Positions 32,487 through 40,827 of a DNA stretch of 53,069 nucleotides are shown piece after piece. Origin of the DNA: Trichococcus pasteurii (GTDB taxonomy: Bacteria; Bacillota; Bacilli; Lactobacillales; Aerococcaceae). Each line of letters begins with the position of its first letter. Position 1 is the first letter of the stretch. A model generated the notes under the pieces. That model was not told where the DNA came from. It ran no database searches and saw only the letters and a list, made by a program, of their open reading frames with translations. The position numbers were made by a program, and so were the translations under genes. The stretch covers positions 1 to 53,069 of the forward strand of contig NZ_FONM01000020.1 in assembly GCF_900112935.1 (NCBI RefSeq), in the 5' to 3' direction.

Positions 32487-33325
32487 TCAGAACCACCCCA
32501 CTTCGTATTGTCAAAGAAATCCTGAATGAAATTGGTAGTCTTTTCTTCCTCTTCCTCCACGACCAATTGATCCGTCAGGTAGGCAACAAAATCCTCACGG
32601 TTCATTTCGCGCAAAAGGCTCGTCTTATGGGCAATGCTGACGCCCCCGGTTTCTTCCGAGACGATGATGGTGATGGCATCGCTGACTTCACAAAGACCGA
32701 TTGCGGCACGGTGCCTTGTTCCCAGCTCTTTCGGGATGAAGGAACTTTCTGATAACGGCAGATAACTGGCTGCGGTCGCGATTTTGTAATCCTGGATGAT
32801 GACCGCTCCATCATGCAATGGCGTGTTCGGGATGAAAATATTGATCAGCAGCTGGTTGGTTACCTCTCCGCCGATCCTTATCCCCGTGGCAGCGTACTCG
32901 TCCAGCAAACCTTGCTGCTCGATGGATATCAATGCTCCGATCTTTCGCTTTGCCATATACTGGACAGCCTTATCCAACTCCGTCACCAAGCGTTCGCTCA
33001 TATTGACCGACCGTTTGGCTTTCTTTCTGAATCCTGTTTTTCCCAGATGCTCCAAACCTCTTCTGATTTCCGGCTGAAATACGATAATGACCGCCACAAC
33101 ACCCCATTGGATGACGCGGTTCATGATCCAATCTATGGTCTGCAACTGAAGGGTGACAGCAGCCAGTTTGATCAGCACGATGATCCCGATACCTTTCAGC
33201 AATTGAATGGAACGCGTACCTTTTAAAATCATGATTAATTTGTAGACCAGATACCATACCAACAGGATATCCACTATATCAAAGGCATTGCTCCAGGTGA
33301 TCACTTCTCCCCAATCGATTGACAC
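32483..33325 (-). CDS. cdaA: Diadenylate cyclase CdaA
   Basis: A 280-residue protein with a GTG start (33325), seven bases after GGAGG. Three N-terminal helices (about 15-95) anchor a DAC domain with the catalytic DGA (PLHDGAVIIQDYK) and RHR (GTRHRAAIGLCE) motifs. It condenses two ATP to c-di-AMP, which controls potassium and osmolyte transport and cell-wall balance. First gene of the operon with cdaR and glmM. Confidence 0.96.
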   Translation of the reverse strand: MSIDWGEVITWSNAFDIVDILLVWYLVYKLIMILKGTRSIQLLKGIGIIVLIKLAAVTLQLQTIDWIMNRVIQWGVVAVIIVFQPEIRRGLEHLGKTGFRKKAKRSVNMSERLVTELDKAVQYMAKRKIGALISIEQQGLLDEYAATGIRIGGEVTNQLLINIFIPNTPLHDGAVIIQDYKIATAASYLPLSESSFIPKELGTRHRAAIGLCEVSDAITIIVSEETGGVSIAHKTSLLREMNREDFVAYLTDQLVVEEEEEKTTNFIQDFFDNTKWGGSE

Positions 33326-33358
33326 ATGCGCACCTCCACGTTCAAAGTTATATCGTCA

Positions 33359-33364
33359 ATTATA
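33359..33364 (-). promoter_or_regulatory. -10 box of the cdaA operon promoter
   Basis: TGATATAAT on the minus strand is an extended -10 (TGn before TATAAT), 34 bases upstream of the cdaA start; no good -35 is seen. Confidence 0.5.
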
Positions 33365-33484
33365 TCACAAATAATCCGACCGAATGGCATTGATTCCTTG
33401 AGAAAGCGCTTCAGTAGCGTTACAATGGAAGCAGATGGGCAATCGATCCCAGCTGAAGCATATCGTTTGCAAATCCGGCTCACT

Positions 33485-33514
33485 TTGCTACACTTAGTTT
33501 ATAGTTATTACAAT
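33485..33514 (+). promoter_or_regulatory. Promoter of the cupin gene
   Basis: TTGCTA (33485-33490) and TACAAT (33509-33514) are 18 bases apart, 32 bases before the cupin start. The interval 33326-33546 holds only these promoter signals. Confidence 0.5.
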
Positions 33515-33546
33515 AAGATAATTAATTTAAATTAGGAGGAATTCAA

Positions 33547-33969
33547 ATGAGTATCGATTTTAAGGATCACGGCAAAAAACCTTATGTAGTGAACATCGAG
33601 GATGCAACCCTGCAGAACGAGAATTACCGCACCACGATCTGGACCGGCGAAAAATTACAGGTGACGGTGATGACAATCCAACCGAACGATGACATCGGAT
33701 TGGAAGTCCACCATGGCATCGACCAATTCATCCGCATCGAAGAAGGCGACGGAGTGTGCGTGATGGGCGACTCAGAGGACGATCTGTACTTCAAACAGAA
33801 AGTTTCCGACGATGACGCTGTCTTTGTCCCTGCCGACAAATGGCACAACATCACCAACACAGGCGACAAACCACTCAAACTGTATACGATCTATGCAGGC
33901 CCTGACCATGTGCCCGGAACCGTCCACCTGACCCATGAAGATGCAAAAAACGACCCGAACGAACACTAA
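33547..33969 (+). CDS. Cupin-domain protein
   Basis: A 140-residue single-domain cupin. Metal-binding motif 1 is seen in GLEVHHGIDQFIRIEEG (two histidines and a glutamate) and motif 2 in PADKWHNITNTG. AGGAGG stands seven bases before the ATG. It is transcribed alone, divergent from cdaA, with its own terminator. Single cupins of this type occur widely in Lactobacillales; the reaction is unknown, and sugar isomerase, dioxygenase or sensing roles are all possible. Confidence 0.88.
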   Translation: MSIDFKDHGKKPYVVNIEDATLQNENYRTTIWTGEKLQVTVMTIQPNDDIGLEVHHGIDQFIRIEEGDGVCVMGDSEDDLYFKQKVSDDDAVFVPADKWHNITNTGDKPLKLYTIYAGPDHVPGTVHLTHEDAKNDPNEH

Positions 33970-33973
33970 ATAC

Positions 33974-34012
33974 AAAACGAGCCCAGAGAAATTAATCCCG
34001 GGCTCGTTTTTT
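33974..34012. terminator. Terminator between the cupin and zinc-ribbon genes
   Basis: AAACGAGCCC and GGGCTCGTTT form the stem, followed by TTTTTT on the plus strand. AAAA before the stem gives a weaker T-run on the minus strand for the convergent small gene. Confidence 0.88.
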
Positions 34013-34025
34013 CTGTTCATTAAGA

Positions 34026-34226
34026 TCAATCAACCAGTTTCGCTAATTCTTCTTCAGGCAAGTAGAAAGACACTTTGCCGCATTGTGGGCAAACAGCCGC
34101 TTCCAAAGCTGCTTTTGTATGTCCGTTCAATGTTTTTTCCTTCGCCAATTCAACAAGATAAACCCCTTGCGAATACAAACCTAAGCCTTCAATCAAATCA
34201 ACGTTGCAATCTGTGCATTTAGCCAT
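34026..34226 (-). CDS. Small zinc-ribbon protein
   Basis: A 66-residue protein with two CxxC pairs, C4/C7 and C46/C49 (MAKCTDCN and VCPQCGK), arranged as a zinc ribbon. No other domain. An AGGGG precedes the ATG. It is transcribed toward the cupin and stands alone after the amino-acid operon. Function unknown; such ribbons often bind nucleic acid or protein partners. Confidence 0.8.
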   Translation of the reverse strand: MAKCTDCNVDLIEGLGLYSQGVYLVELAKEKTLNGHTKAALEAAVCPQCGKVSFYLPEEELAKLVD

Positions 34227-34387
34227 TGTATTTCCCCTGCTTTCTCTTCGATAATTGTCTATTTTTTTGAAACATACGCCTCATCCATCATATCACGTTT
34301 TTCCGATGAAACATTTTTCCAAATTATGAACTTTTATCTCAAAAACGAGAAAAACATTCGGATCGACACAGAAGTCGCAAGAACGAT

Positions 34388-35212
34388 CTATTCCGTTGCT
34401 ACTGTAACGTCAACACCATAGTACTTTTCAGATAACGCTTTGATTGTTCCGTCCGCAAGCAGATTCTGTAATTCTGCATCAAACTCTTTACGCAATTTTT
34501 CGCCTGCTTCATCCTTGGCAAATGGAAAAGCCACTTGGCCGATCGCAATATTTTCTGGTAAAACACGCAATTCCAGATTATCTTTTTTGATTGTTGCAGC
34601 CAACACTGCCTTATCTTGGGCATACCCTGCGACTTGACCTTTCAGTGTATCTTCTTGCGGGCCTTCACGTGTATCGTATTGACGGATTTCAATGCCTAAC
34701 CCAGTTTCGGCAATATAGGCTTCCAATTCCGTCAGTTTGTTGCTTCCGGCCACCCCGCCGATCGTTTCGCCTTCCAGATCTTCGGTACTTTCGAAGGCAC
34801 TATCTTCCCTTACGGCAATTCCTGAAGCCGTGTAGGCATAAGGCGTCGTGAAGTCGACCGCTTCCGCACGCTCAGGGGTAATCGCAAAGTTGTTGGCGAT
34901 TGTGTCCAATTTTCCGGCATTCAATGAAGCCAGCAAACCATCAAACGCACCCGTAGTCCATTCCAATTCATAACCTAAGTTGCCAGCGATCGCTTCCAAA
35001 ACTTCCACATCGTACCCGACTAATTTATCGTCTTCCATATAGGAATTAGGGAACGATTGTCCGGTTGCGCCTACTTGTAAGGTTACTTTTTCCTCTGTCA
35101 CGCTCGCTTCACTTGTTTGATCAGCAGTCTCCGTATCAGCGCAGGCAGTCAGTCCACCCAATACTGCAGTTAATGCGGCAGCTTTGAAAATCAGTTTTGA
35201 CCATTTCTTCAT
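34388..35212 (-). CDS. Amino-acid ABC transporter substrate-binding lipoprotein
   Basis: A 274-residue family 3 solute-binding protein. Lipobox LTAC with the lipidated C24, then a flexible E/T/S-rich linker and the two-lobed domain (DKLVGYDVEVLEAIAGNLG near 65 and AVDFTTPYAYTASGIAV near 120). The domain resembles cystine or polar amino-acid binders. It is the last gene of the operon, although such genes usually come first. It captures the amino acid for the permease and ATPase encoded upstream. Confidence 0.92.
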   Translation of the reverse strand: MKKWSKLIFKAAALTAVLGGLTACADTETADQTSEASVTEEKVTLQVGATGQSFPNSYMEDDKLVGYDVEVLEAIAGNLGYELEWTTGAFDGLLASLNAGKLDTIANNFAITPERAEAVDFTTPYAYTASGIAVREDSAFESTEDLEGETIGGVAGSNKLTELEAYIAETGLGIEIRQYDTREGPQEDTLKGQVAGYAQDKAVLAATIKKDNLELRVLPENIAIGQVAFPFAKDEAGEKLRKEFDAELQNLLADGTIKALSEKYYGVDVTVATE

Positions 35213-35232
35213 AAATAAACACTCCTTTATTT

Positions 35233-36297
35233 TTAGTTAATCAATTGTTTTACTATTTCAATCACTTGACGGTTTTGATTGGCTGTTCCGATTGTCAGCC
35301 TAAAATGACTAGGGTAGCCAAAATACTTACCCGGCTTAAAAATAACTTGTTCGGCCAATTGATCGATCAGCGAACTTGGATGCTTTTCAAGCGATACGAA
35401 CAAAAAATTGGCTTGGCTCGGGATTACTTTGAGGCCTAATTCCATGAATGCTTGCGTTAAGTGACTTTTCTCCGCCTTCATGAAACGAAGCGTTTCTTGT
35501 TGGCTTTCGTCATCCGCCAGACTCGCGACGGCTGCAGCCACTCCCAGCCGATTATGATTAGGCGGAATCCGGTAAGGCAAGATCATTTGGATCAATGCCG
35601 GTTGCGCTGCTGCGTACCCGATCCTCACCGATGCCAAGCGATAAAACTTTGAAAAAGTCCTCAAAAGAATGACGTTATCAAAGTCCGCCACCAATTTTCG
35701 GGAATTTTCGATCGTATCCCCGTCCGCGAATTCCATATAGGCCTCATCGATCACAATGACTACCGACGAAGGTACCTCCCCACAAAATTGATGCAATTCC
35801 TCCGGACGAAGCTTTGTCCCGGTCGGATTGAATGGATCCGTCAGCCAGATCATTTTTGTTTCCGGAATGATGGCTGCCTTTATCGCGGCTAATGGAACCT
35901 GGTAATGTGGGTCAAGCGGAACCGTCTCGACCTGTGCTCCTGAAAAGTGGCTGAATTTCTTGTGCCAGACAAATGTACCTTGCGGAACGATGACTTGGCT
36001 CGTTTGGTCAAGAAACACCTGTGCCAACAATGACAGGATTTCAAATGAACCGTTGCCGATCAGGAAATGATCCGGTGCCAACTGCCAACGTTCCCCCAAT
36101 GCCTGCCGCAATGCAAAAGCACTGTTCTCGGGGTAGCGCGACAATTGCGAAAACTCCTGGATGATCGCTTCCTGAACAAAAGCGGATGGCAAAAGCGGAC
36201 TTTCGTTTCTGTCGAGCGGCAATCTTTCTGAAGCGATTTTTTCCGGGTATGCTTGTGGCTGATGCAAGCCCTGCAAGGCTTTTCTAATTTCCACCAT
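35233..36297 (-). CDS. Pyridoxal-phosphate aminotransferase, HisC-like
   Basis: A protein of 354 residues from the ATG at 36297 (GGAGG nine bases upstream); a longer frame has no ribosome site. It is a fold type I enzyme: substrate loop LDRNESPLLPS, DPFNPTGT, DEAYMEFADG and the PLP lysine in RTFSKFYRLASVRIGYA. It belongs to the HisC class, but no histidine genes are nearby and it overlaps the dehydrogenase gene by 14 bases. It more likely transaminates the imported amino acid to its 2-oxo acid; aromatic amino acids or methionine are guesses. Confidence 0.85.
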   Translation of the reverse strand: MVEIRKALQGLHQPQAYPEKIASERLPLDRNESPLLPSAFVQEAIIQEFSQLSRYPENSAFALRQALGERWQLAPDHFLIGNGSFEILSLLAQVFLDQTSQVIVPQGTFVWHKKFSHFSGAQVETVPLDPHYQVPLAAIKAAIIPETKMIWLTDPFNPTGTKLRPEELHQFCGEVPSSVVIVIDEAYMEFADGDTIENSRKLVADFDNVILLRTFSKFYRLASVRIGYAAAQPALIQMILPYRIPPNHNRLGVAAAVASLADDESQQETLRFMKAEKSHLTQAFMELGLKVIPSQANFLFVSLEKHPSSLIDQLAEQVIFKPGKYFGYPSHFRLTIGTANQNRQVIEIVKQLIN

Positions 36298-37369
36298 CCG
36301 AAAACACCTCCGTGACCAATATCTGCTTGGCTTCCTTGATTGCTGCAACGACACGTTCTTCCGACAGATCAGTGATGAAGAACGCCACTTCCTCCGTAAA
36401 ATGCGCAACAAAATGATGCGCCAATATTTGGATGGTTTCCTCATCCGCCAACCCCAATGTATCGATGTCAAAATGGAACTTCAAGTTCCTTAAAAAGCGC
36501 AAGTACCACTCATAATCTGAACCTTCAAGCAGCAACTGAACCAATGTCGTAAAGGCGATGATTTCGCCATGCAGGATATCCGGATGGTGCACAAGCTTTG
36601 TCAATTCATTATGCAACGGATGCGTCACACCTCTATACATCCGCCCCTTGCTTTTCGCACCGGCCACACCGACGACATTGATGATGGCGTCAACTGCCTG
36701 AGCCAACTCCGCCTCACTCAACTCACCCTCAGCATACCTTTCGCTAATTTTCAGCAAATAATCGGTTGCCAGCTGCGCATTTTGATGAATGAACGCCAAA
36801 ACGAAATTGTCCGAATCAATCGTGTAGGGTCGCGTATCGACACTTCTGCTGACTGAATCGATCATTCCGGCAATCAGATAACGTCTCGGTGCCGCACCGA
36901 TGATCGCAGTATCAATCAACAATACATCCGCCGTGGAAGCATTTTGGTTGCCGCCGGCATAGGCCCCATTTTCTTCGTACAGGATCGAATTCTTCCGAAA
37001 AGCGGCATTCGTGGCAGCAATTGTCGGGATCGCCATCAAAAAAGAAGATGTTTCATTCGCGACTGCTTTCGCCACATCACACACGCGGCCACCACCGACC
37101 CCAATGACCGCATCTAGTTGTTGTTCCCTGACGACTGAACTGAAGGCATCGATTAATTTCTGTGTCGGATAAGTAGCCACTACCACCCGTTCAAAAATCC
37201 GTTCCTCTCTTGAGAGTGCCGGCTGAATGATTTCTTTGGTTGCCTGCCAACTATTTTCGCCTGTCACCAGCAGCACGCGCTTCACATCATTTGGAAGGTG
37301 GTCAGCAAGATGCTCCAATGCATGCGCATATTCAACAATTTTTTTGGGAAAACCACTGATAATTTTCAT
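36284..37369 (-). CDS. Iron-type (GldA-like) dehydrogenase
   Basis: A 361-residue member of the glycerol dehydrogenase-like group: NAD motif GVGGGRVCDVAKAVA near 95, and metal ligands in MIDSVSRS and THPLHNEL with HHPDILHGE near 250-270. Related proteins (YbdH/HcxA of E. coli) reduce 2-oxo acids to hydroxy acids, and there too the gene is near an aminotransferase gene. Here it is translationally coupled to one. A chain amino acid, oxo acid, hydroxy acid is a reasonable inference; simple glycerol oxidation is less likely. Confidence 0.82.
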   Translation of the reverse strand: MKIISGFPKKIVEYAHALEHLADHLPNDVKRVLLVTGENSWQATKEIIQPALSREERIFERVVVATYPTQKLIDAFSSVVREQQLDAVIGVGGGRVCDVAKAVANETSSFLMAIPTIAATNAAFRKNSILYEENGAYAGGNQNASTADVLLIDTAIIGAAPRRYLIAGMIDSVSRSVDTRPYTIDSDNFVLAFIHQNAQLATDYLLKISERYAEGELSEAELAQAVDAIINVVGVAGAKSKGRMYRGVTHPLHNELTKLVHHPDILHGEIIAFTTLVQLLLEGSDYEWYLRFLRNLKFHFDIDTLGLADEETIQILAHHFVAHFTEEVAFFITDLSEERVVAAIKEAKQILVTEVFSDGGN

Positions 37370-37390
37370 CCTCTGCCTCCTTCTGACAGC

Positions 37391-38149
37391 TTATATGACA
37401 TATTCAAGCGTTGCATCTTCTCTGGTGGACAACAAGAATTTCCGGGTCCTTTCTTCTTTAGGCTGGGAAAAAACAGCTTCGGGTGCCCCAGATTCAACGA
37501 TTACGCCGTTATTCATGAAAACAATTTTATCGGCCACTTTCTTAGCGAATTTCATCTCATGCGTGACAATAACCAAGGTAATGTTCCGCTTTGAAAGTTG
37601 CTCGATCGTTTTTAAGACTTCGCCGACCAATTCCGGATCGAGCGCACTCGTCGGTTCATCCATGAAGATCACTTTCGGGTTCACGGCCAACGCTCTCGCA
37701 ATGCTCACCCTTTGCTGCTGCCCGCCGCTCAGTGTCGCCGGGTATTGTTTTTTTTGATCCGACAGCCCGACCTGTTCAAGCAAATCCTCGGCAATCTGTA
37801 AAGCTTCTGCTTTAGTTTTTCGCTTGCTGCTCGTCAAGGCCAGCGTCACGTTTTCCAGAACGGTTTTATTTTTGAATAAATTGAAATGCTGAAAAACCAT
37901 AGCGGACTGTTGTCTGAGTTCATAACGGTTTTGGTGCGTCAACAACTTCGTGTCGACCGTCACATCGCCGACCTTGATGACGCCTTCGTCCGGCTCCTCC
38001 AATAAATTCAGACTCCGCAACAAAGTTGATTTGCCCGATCCGCTGGGACCGATGATGGCGACGACTTCCCCTTCCTTGACCTGAAAGGAGATATCATTCA
38101 GCACTTTGTTTGCGCCGAACGATTTGGATAAATTTCGAACTTCAATCAT
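37391..38149 (-). CDS. Amino-acid ABC transporter ATP-binding protein
   Basis: A 252-residue ATPase of the GlnQ/TcyC class from the ATG at 38149, nine bases after AAAGGAG. Walker A GPSGSGKST near 34, signature LSGGQQQRV near 140, Walker B VIFMDEPTSALD near 162, and VTHEMKFAKKVADKIVFM typical of polar amino-acid importers. It follows the permease directly and energises import. Confidence 0.94.
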   Translation of the reverse strand: MIEVRNLSKSFGANKVLNDISFQVKEGEVVAIIGPSGSGKSTLLRSLNLLEEPDEGVIKVGDVTVDTKLLTHQNRYELRQQSAMVFQHFNLFKNKTVLENVTLALTSSKRKTKAEALQIAEDLLEQVGLSDQKKQYPATLSGGQQQRVSIARALAVNPKVIFMDEPTSALDPELVGEVLKTIEQLSKRNITLVIVTHEMKFAKKVADKIVFMNNGVIVESGAPEAVFSQPKEERTRKFLLSTREDATLEYVI

Positions 38150-38166
38150 ATCGCTCTGCTCCTTTC

Positions 38167-38835
38167 TCATCGCTTATAAGCTTTTGCCAGATGGTTTTCG
38201 AGAATTGCTTCAAGGCGTCCGAGTATGATGATCATGAACCAATAAATAAGGCCCACTGCCAGATACGTTTCAAAATACTTCATATTGGCGCTTGCAATCA
38301 GTTTTCCTTGAGCAAACAGTTCGGTTATGCCCAATGTAAAAGCAAGTGAACTTTCCTTGATCAGAGAAACAAACGTGTTGGTCGTGCCAGGCAATGCGTT
38401 GACGATCGCTTGCGGAAAGACTATCTCTTGATAGATTTTCCATTTTTTCATACCGACTGCCAGCCCTGCCTCGATTTGACCCTTGTCCACTGAATCCAGC
38501 CCTGCACGGAATGTTTCCGTCAGGTAAGAAGATTCTTTAAAACTGAATGTCAGAATGACGGCATACATGGCGTCCAACGAATTGAAAGCCGGAAAAATCT
38601 GCGGCAAACCAAAATAGACAATAAACAGTTGCACAACTGTCGGAAATCCACGAAAAACCGAAACATACAGTCCAGCAAGCGAAGAGAGGATTTTATTGTC
38701 CTGTCTGCGCAGAAGCGCCATGATGACACCCAGAATGATGGCAAAGAACATCGCAGTGAATGAAATCAGTAATGTCTTTGGCACAAAGGGAATGATGCCT
38801 TTGATTGCTTCCAACAAATAACCTAAGTCAATCAT
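38167..38835 (-). CDS. Amino-acid ABC transporter permease
   Basis: A 222-residue HisM/GlnP-type permease with about five helices. The conserved EAA loop is FRAGLDSVDKGQIEAGLAVG near 110, followed by PQAIVNALPGTTN. GGAGG stands before the ATG. It opens the operon permease, ATPase, dehydrogenase, aminotransferase, binding protein. Confidence 0.94.
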   Translation of the reverse strand: MIDLGYLLEAIKGIIPFVPKTLLISFTAMFFAIILGVIMALLRRQDNKILSSLAGLYVSVFRGFPTVVQLFIVYFGLPQIFPAFNSLDAMYAVILTFSFKESSYLTETFRAGLDSVDKGQIEAGLAVGMKKWKIYQEIVFPQAIVNALPGTTNTFVSLIKESSLAFTLGITELFAQGKLIASANMKYFETYLAVGLIYWFMIIILGRLEAILENHLAKAYKR

Positions 38836-38873
38836 TTTTTTCCTCCTTCCGCTCTATTTAACACTCTCTATAT

Positions 38874-38914
38874 TGGAATACATTCCTTTTGTAAGTGTGT
38901 CTCAACAACTTACA
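38874..38914 (-). promoter_or_regulatory. Palindromes in the promoter of the amino-acid operon
   Basis: GGAATACATTCC (38874-38885) is a palindrome lying between TTACAA and TATAGA, possible -35 and -10 boxes 16 bases apart on the minus strand. Next to it TGTAAG (38890-38895) and CTTACA (38909-38914) form an inverted repeat. Either could be a repressor site. No T-box or S-box fold is seen. Confidence 0.45.
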
Positions 38915-38993
38915 GTAGCTTACCATCATAGGAGTCTTTCGTATAATTCCGATTTCCGAACAACTGTGATAGGCAAAAGCGATCCATCGGCAC

Positions 38994-39055
38994 AAAGAAA
39001 AAACGGCAATAAGAAAGAGGCTAGGCAACCCGCCCAACCTCTTCCTTATTGCCGC
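38994..39055 (-). terminator. Terminator of the phosphoesterase gene
   Basis: CGGCAATAAG (39045-39054, minus strand) pairs with CTTATTGCCG (39004-39013), with an inner GAGG/CCTC pairing, and runs into TTTTTTCTTT. The gene's stop codon lies inside the stem. Confidence 0.88.
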
Positions 39056-40407
39056 TGTGGAATCACAATGTGCCGATCATCCAGATTTTTATCCTGCAGC
39101 AATTGGTTCGTGTATTTCTTAAGAAAATTATCACTGTTTTGTTGAATGATTTGATAGCCGGCATGGCTGGTCCATTCTCCCAAAGAACTCTCATCCTCGA
39201 CGTAATCCTCCCCGGAAAAAAAGCGGACATTCATCCTTCCGACATAATCCATCACAGCCTCTTCATAGATCTCTTCGTGCCACTGTTCTTCAAACATCAT
39301 CTGCAAAGCCAGATTCTCGCCATCGCGCTTGAAAAAGGCATGGGAAGTCTGCGTGTAGGCAAGCAATTCAGGTGCTTCGACCCCAGTAGCTTCCGCCCAG
39401 CCTTCAACATCCAATGATTTGCGCTGGTAGGATAATTCTTCATTGGATAACGTTATTTCCCCGATTGCGTTTGGAAATATGGAAAGCGCTCCGGTTACGA
39501 CTTCATAGAAAGGAGCCTCCAGATCGGTTGCCTCGGAAATATCTTGTGCATGGATATGCCCAGCAAAGCTCGTTTGGATGCCTTTTTCTGCAAAATAGTC
39601 GGTTGCCTCATCCGCATTTTCCAAGACAAACCCTCCGCCTAATCTGCCGGTATGGTTCAGCAGCGGATGATGCCCGACCAGTTGGATCGTCTGCAGGTTC
39701 TCTTGCTGCAGCGCAAAATACTCATCCAACCAGGCGTACGTTTCTTCCTTGATTCTGCCTTCCGTTTTCGGGGCTTTTGTGCTCTTCGTTTCGCTGTATA
39801 TATTGGTGTCGATCATCAAAAAAGGAAATCCCGCTTTCGGCTCCATCACATAGCTCAAGGACTCCGGGTCTTTGCTGATGGCGAGATCATAGCCATAGTC
39901 CGCAAAAATTTGTTGGAAGTCCTCTGGTGTTGCTTGCTCGACGACAGCCATTTCTTCCCCTTCAAATTTCCTGGCCCAGCCGCTGTGGATATCGTGGTTT
40001 CCCGGTATCACGCTGACCTGCGTCCCATTTTTTTCGATTCTTTCAAAAAAAGCAGCCAACTCCACCATACTTTGGTATTCACCGTTGAAGGTCAGATCGC
40101 CGCTGACGATCAGCAGATCCGGCTGTTCTTTCGCCGCTTCCCACACAAGCGCCTCCATCATTTCCGGGACGTGCTCCAGGTCTTTACCAGCAGAAGTTGC
40201 TTGCATTCGGGCAAACGCTTCGCCGTCATCGAACAGATCCGGGGAGAGGTAGTGGATATCCGTCACTATCCAGATATTTAAATTTTCGTCTTTCCCAACT
40301 AAAGGCGCGATCGGCTGCACCGCGCGTTCCTCGTCTTTTTGATTGTTCAAACCAAACAGAAAAAGACCCACCAGCAATACAGTCAATGCCCTGAATATTC
40401 TTTTCAT
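39046..40407 (-). CDS. Exported calcineurin-like phosphoesterase
   Basis: A 453-residue protein from the ATG at 40407. An N-terminal hydrophobic segment (IFRALTVLLVGLFLFGL) acts as signal peptide or anchor. The metallophosphoesterase motifs follow in order: VTDIHYLS (about 50), SGDLTFNGE (about 103), PGNHDIHSG (about 138), GHHPLLNH (about 250) and AGHIHAQD (about 285). It should hydrolyse phosphoesters outside the membrane using two metal ions; the substrate is unknown. It is monocistronic. Confidence 0.88.
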   Translation of the reverse strand: MKRIFRALTVLLVGLFLFGLNNQKDEERAVQPIAPLVGKDENLNIWIVTDIHYLSPDLFDDGEAFARMQATSAGKDLEHVPEMMEALVWEAAKEQPDLLIVSGDLTFNGEYQSMVELAAFFERIEKNGTQVSVIPGNHDIHSGWARKFEGEEMAVVEQATPEDFQQIFADYGYDLAISKDPESLSYVMEPKAGFPFLMIDTNIYSETKSTKAPKTEGRIKEETYAWLDEYFALQQENLQTIQLVGHHPLLNHTGRLGGGFVLENADEATDYFAEKGIQTSFAGHIHAQDISEATDLEAPFYEVVTGALSIFPNAIGEITLSNEELSYQRKSLDVEGWAEATGVEAPELLAYTQTSHAFFKRDGENLALQMMFEEQWHEEIYEEAVMDYVGRMNVRFFSGEDYVEDESSLGEWTSHAGYQIIQQNSDNFLKKYTNQLLQDKNLDDRHIVIPQRQ

Positions 40408-40484
40408 CAATTTCTGGCTCCTTGTGGATCATTTGGACTCATTATAGTTGTTCTGTTTGCTGCTTGTCGAATTATTTGCTATCA

Positions 40485-40535
40485 AAAAAGAAGCGCCCCG
40501 GGAATCATCGGTATGATTCCGGAACGCTTCTTCGT
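40485..40535 (-). terminator. Terminator of the tRNA transcript
   Basis: A stem GAAGCGTTCCGGAATCAT / ATGATTCCCGGGGCGCTTC (minus strand) with a four-base loop is followed by TTTTTT. It lies just after tRNA-Gln. Confidence 0.9.
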
Positions 40536-40543
40536 TTTTATAA

Positions 40544-40615
40544 CTGGGCTAGCTGGATTCGAACCAACGAATGACAGAGTCAAAGTCTGTTGCCTTACCG
40601 CTTGGCGATAGCCCA
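40544..40615 (-). tRNA. tRNA-Gln (anticodon TTG)
   Basis: A 72-base cloverleaf: acceptor TGGGCTA/TAGCCCA, D-arm GCCAAGCGGTAAGGC, anticodon arm CAGACTTTGACTCTG with TTG, T-arm GGTTCGAATCC. CCA is not encoded. It follows tRNA-Tyr after four bases in the same transcript. Confidence 0.96.
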
Positions 40616-40619
40616 ATGG

Positions 40620-40700
40620 TGGAGGGAGGCAGATTCGAACTGCCGAACCCGAAAGAGCGGATTTACAGTCCGCCGCGTTTAGCCACTTCGCTATCCCTCC
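40620..40700 (-). tRNA. tRNA-Tyr (anticodon GTA)
   Basis: An 81-base type II tRNA: acceptor GGAGGGA/TCCCTCC, anticodon arm CGGACTGTAAATCCG with GTA, a long variable arm (CTCTTTCGGGTTCGG region) and T-loop GTTCGAATC. First of the two tRNAs. Confidence 0.96.
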
Positions 40701-40730
40701 ATGAGCTTTCCTTAAAAAGCTGACCAACAT

Positions 40731-40759
40731 ATAATATAACAGCGGCAATTGATTTTCAA
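40731..40759 (-). promoter_or_regulatory. Promoter of the tRNA-Tyr/tRNA-Gln operon
   Basis: TTGAAA (40754-40759) and TATTAT (40731-40736) on the minus strand are 17 bases apart, about 30 bases upstream of tRNA-Tyr. Confidence 0.8.
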
Positions 40760-40827
40760 GAGGTTATTTTCAATTTTTAATATATTTTAATGTAGTCGCA
40801 ACTCTTTAAAAGCATAAGCCCTTAAGC

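Noticed and set aside
29963-33325. glmM-cdaR-cdaA order as a novelty
   Set aside because: The cdaA-cdaR-glmM operon is the standard arrangement in Firmicutes.
33412-33432. AAAGCGCTT core upstream of the cupin gene as a cre site
   Set aside because: Only the centre fits; the TG and CA flanks required by the consensus are missing on both strands.
38836-39000. S-box or T-box leader before the amino-acid operon
   Set aside because: No T-box sequence, specifier stem, SAM aptamer core or leader terminator is visible; only simple palindromes.
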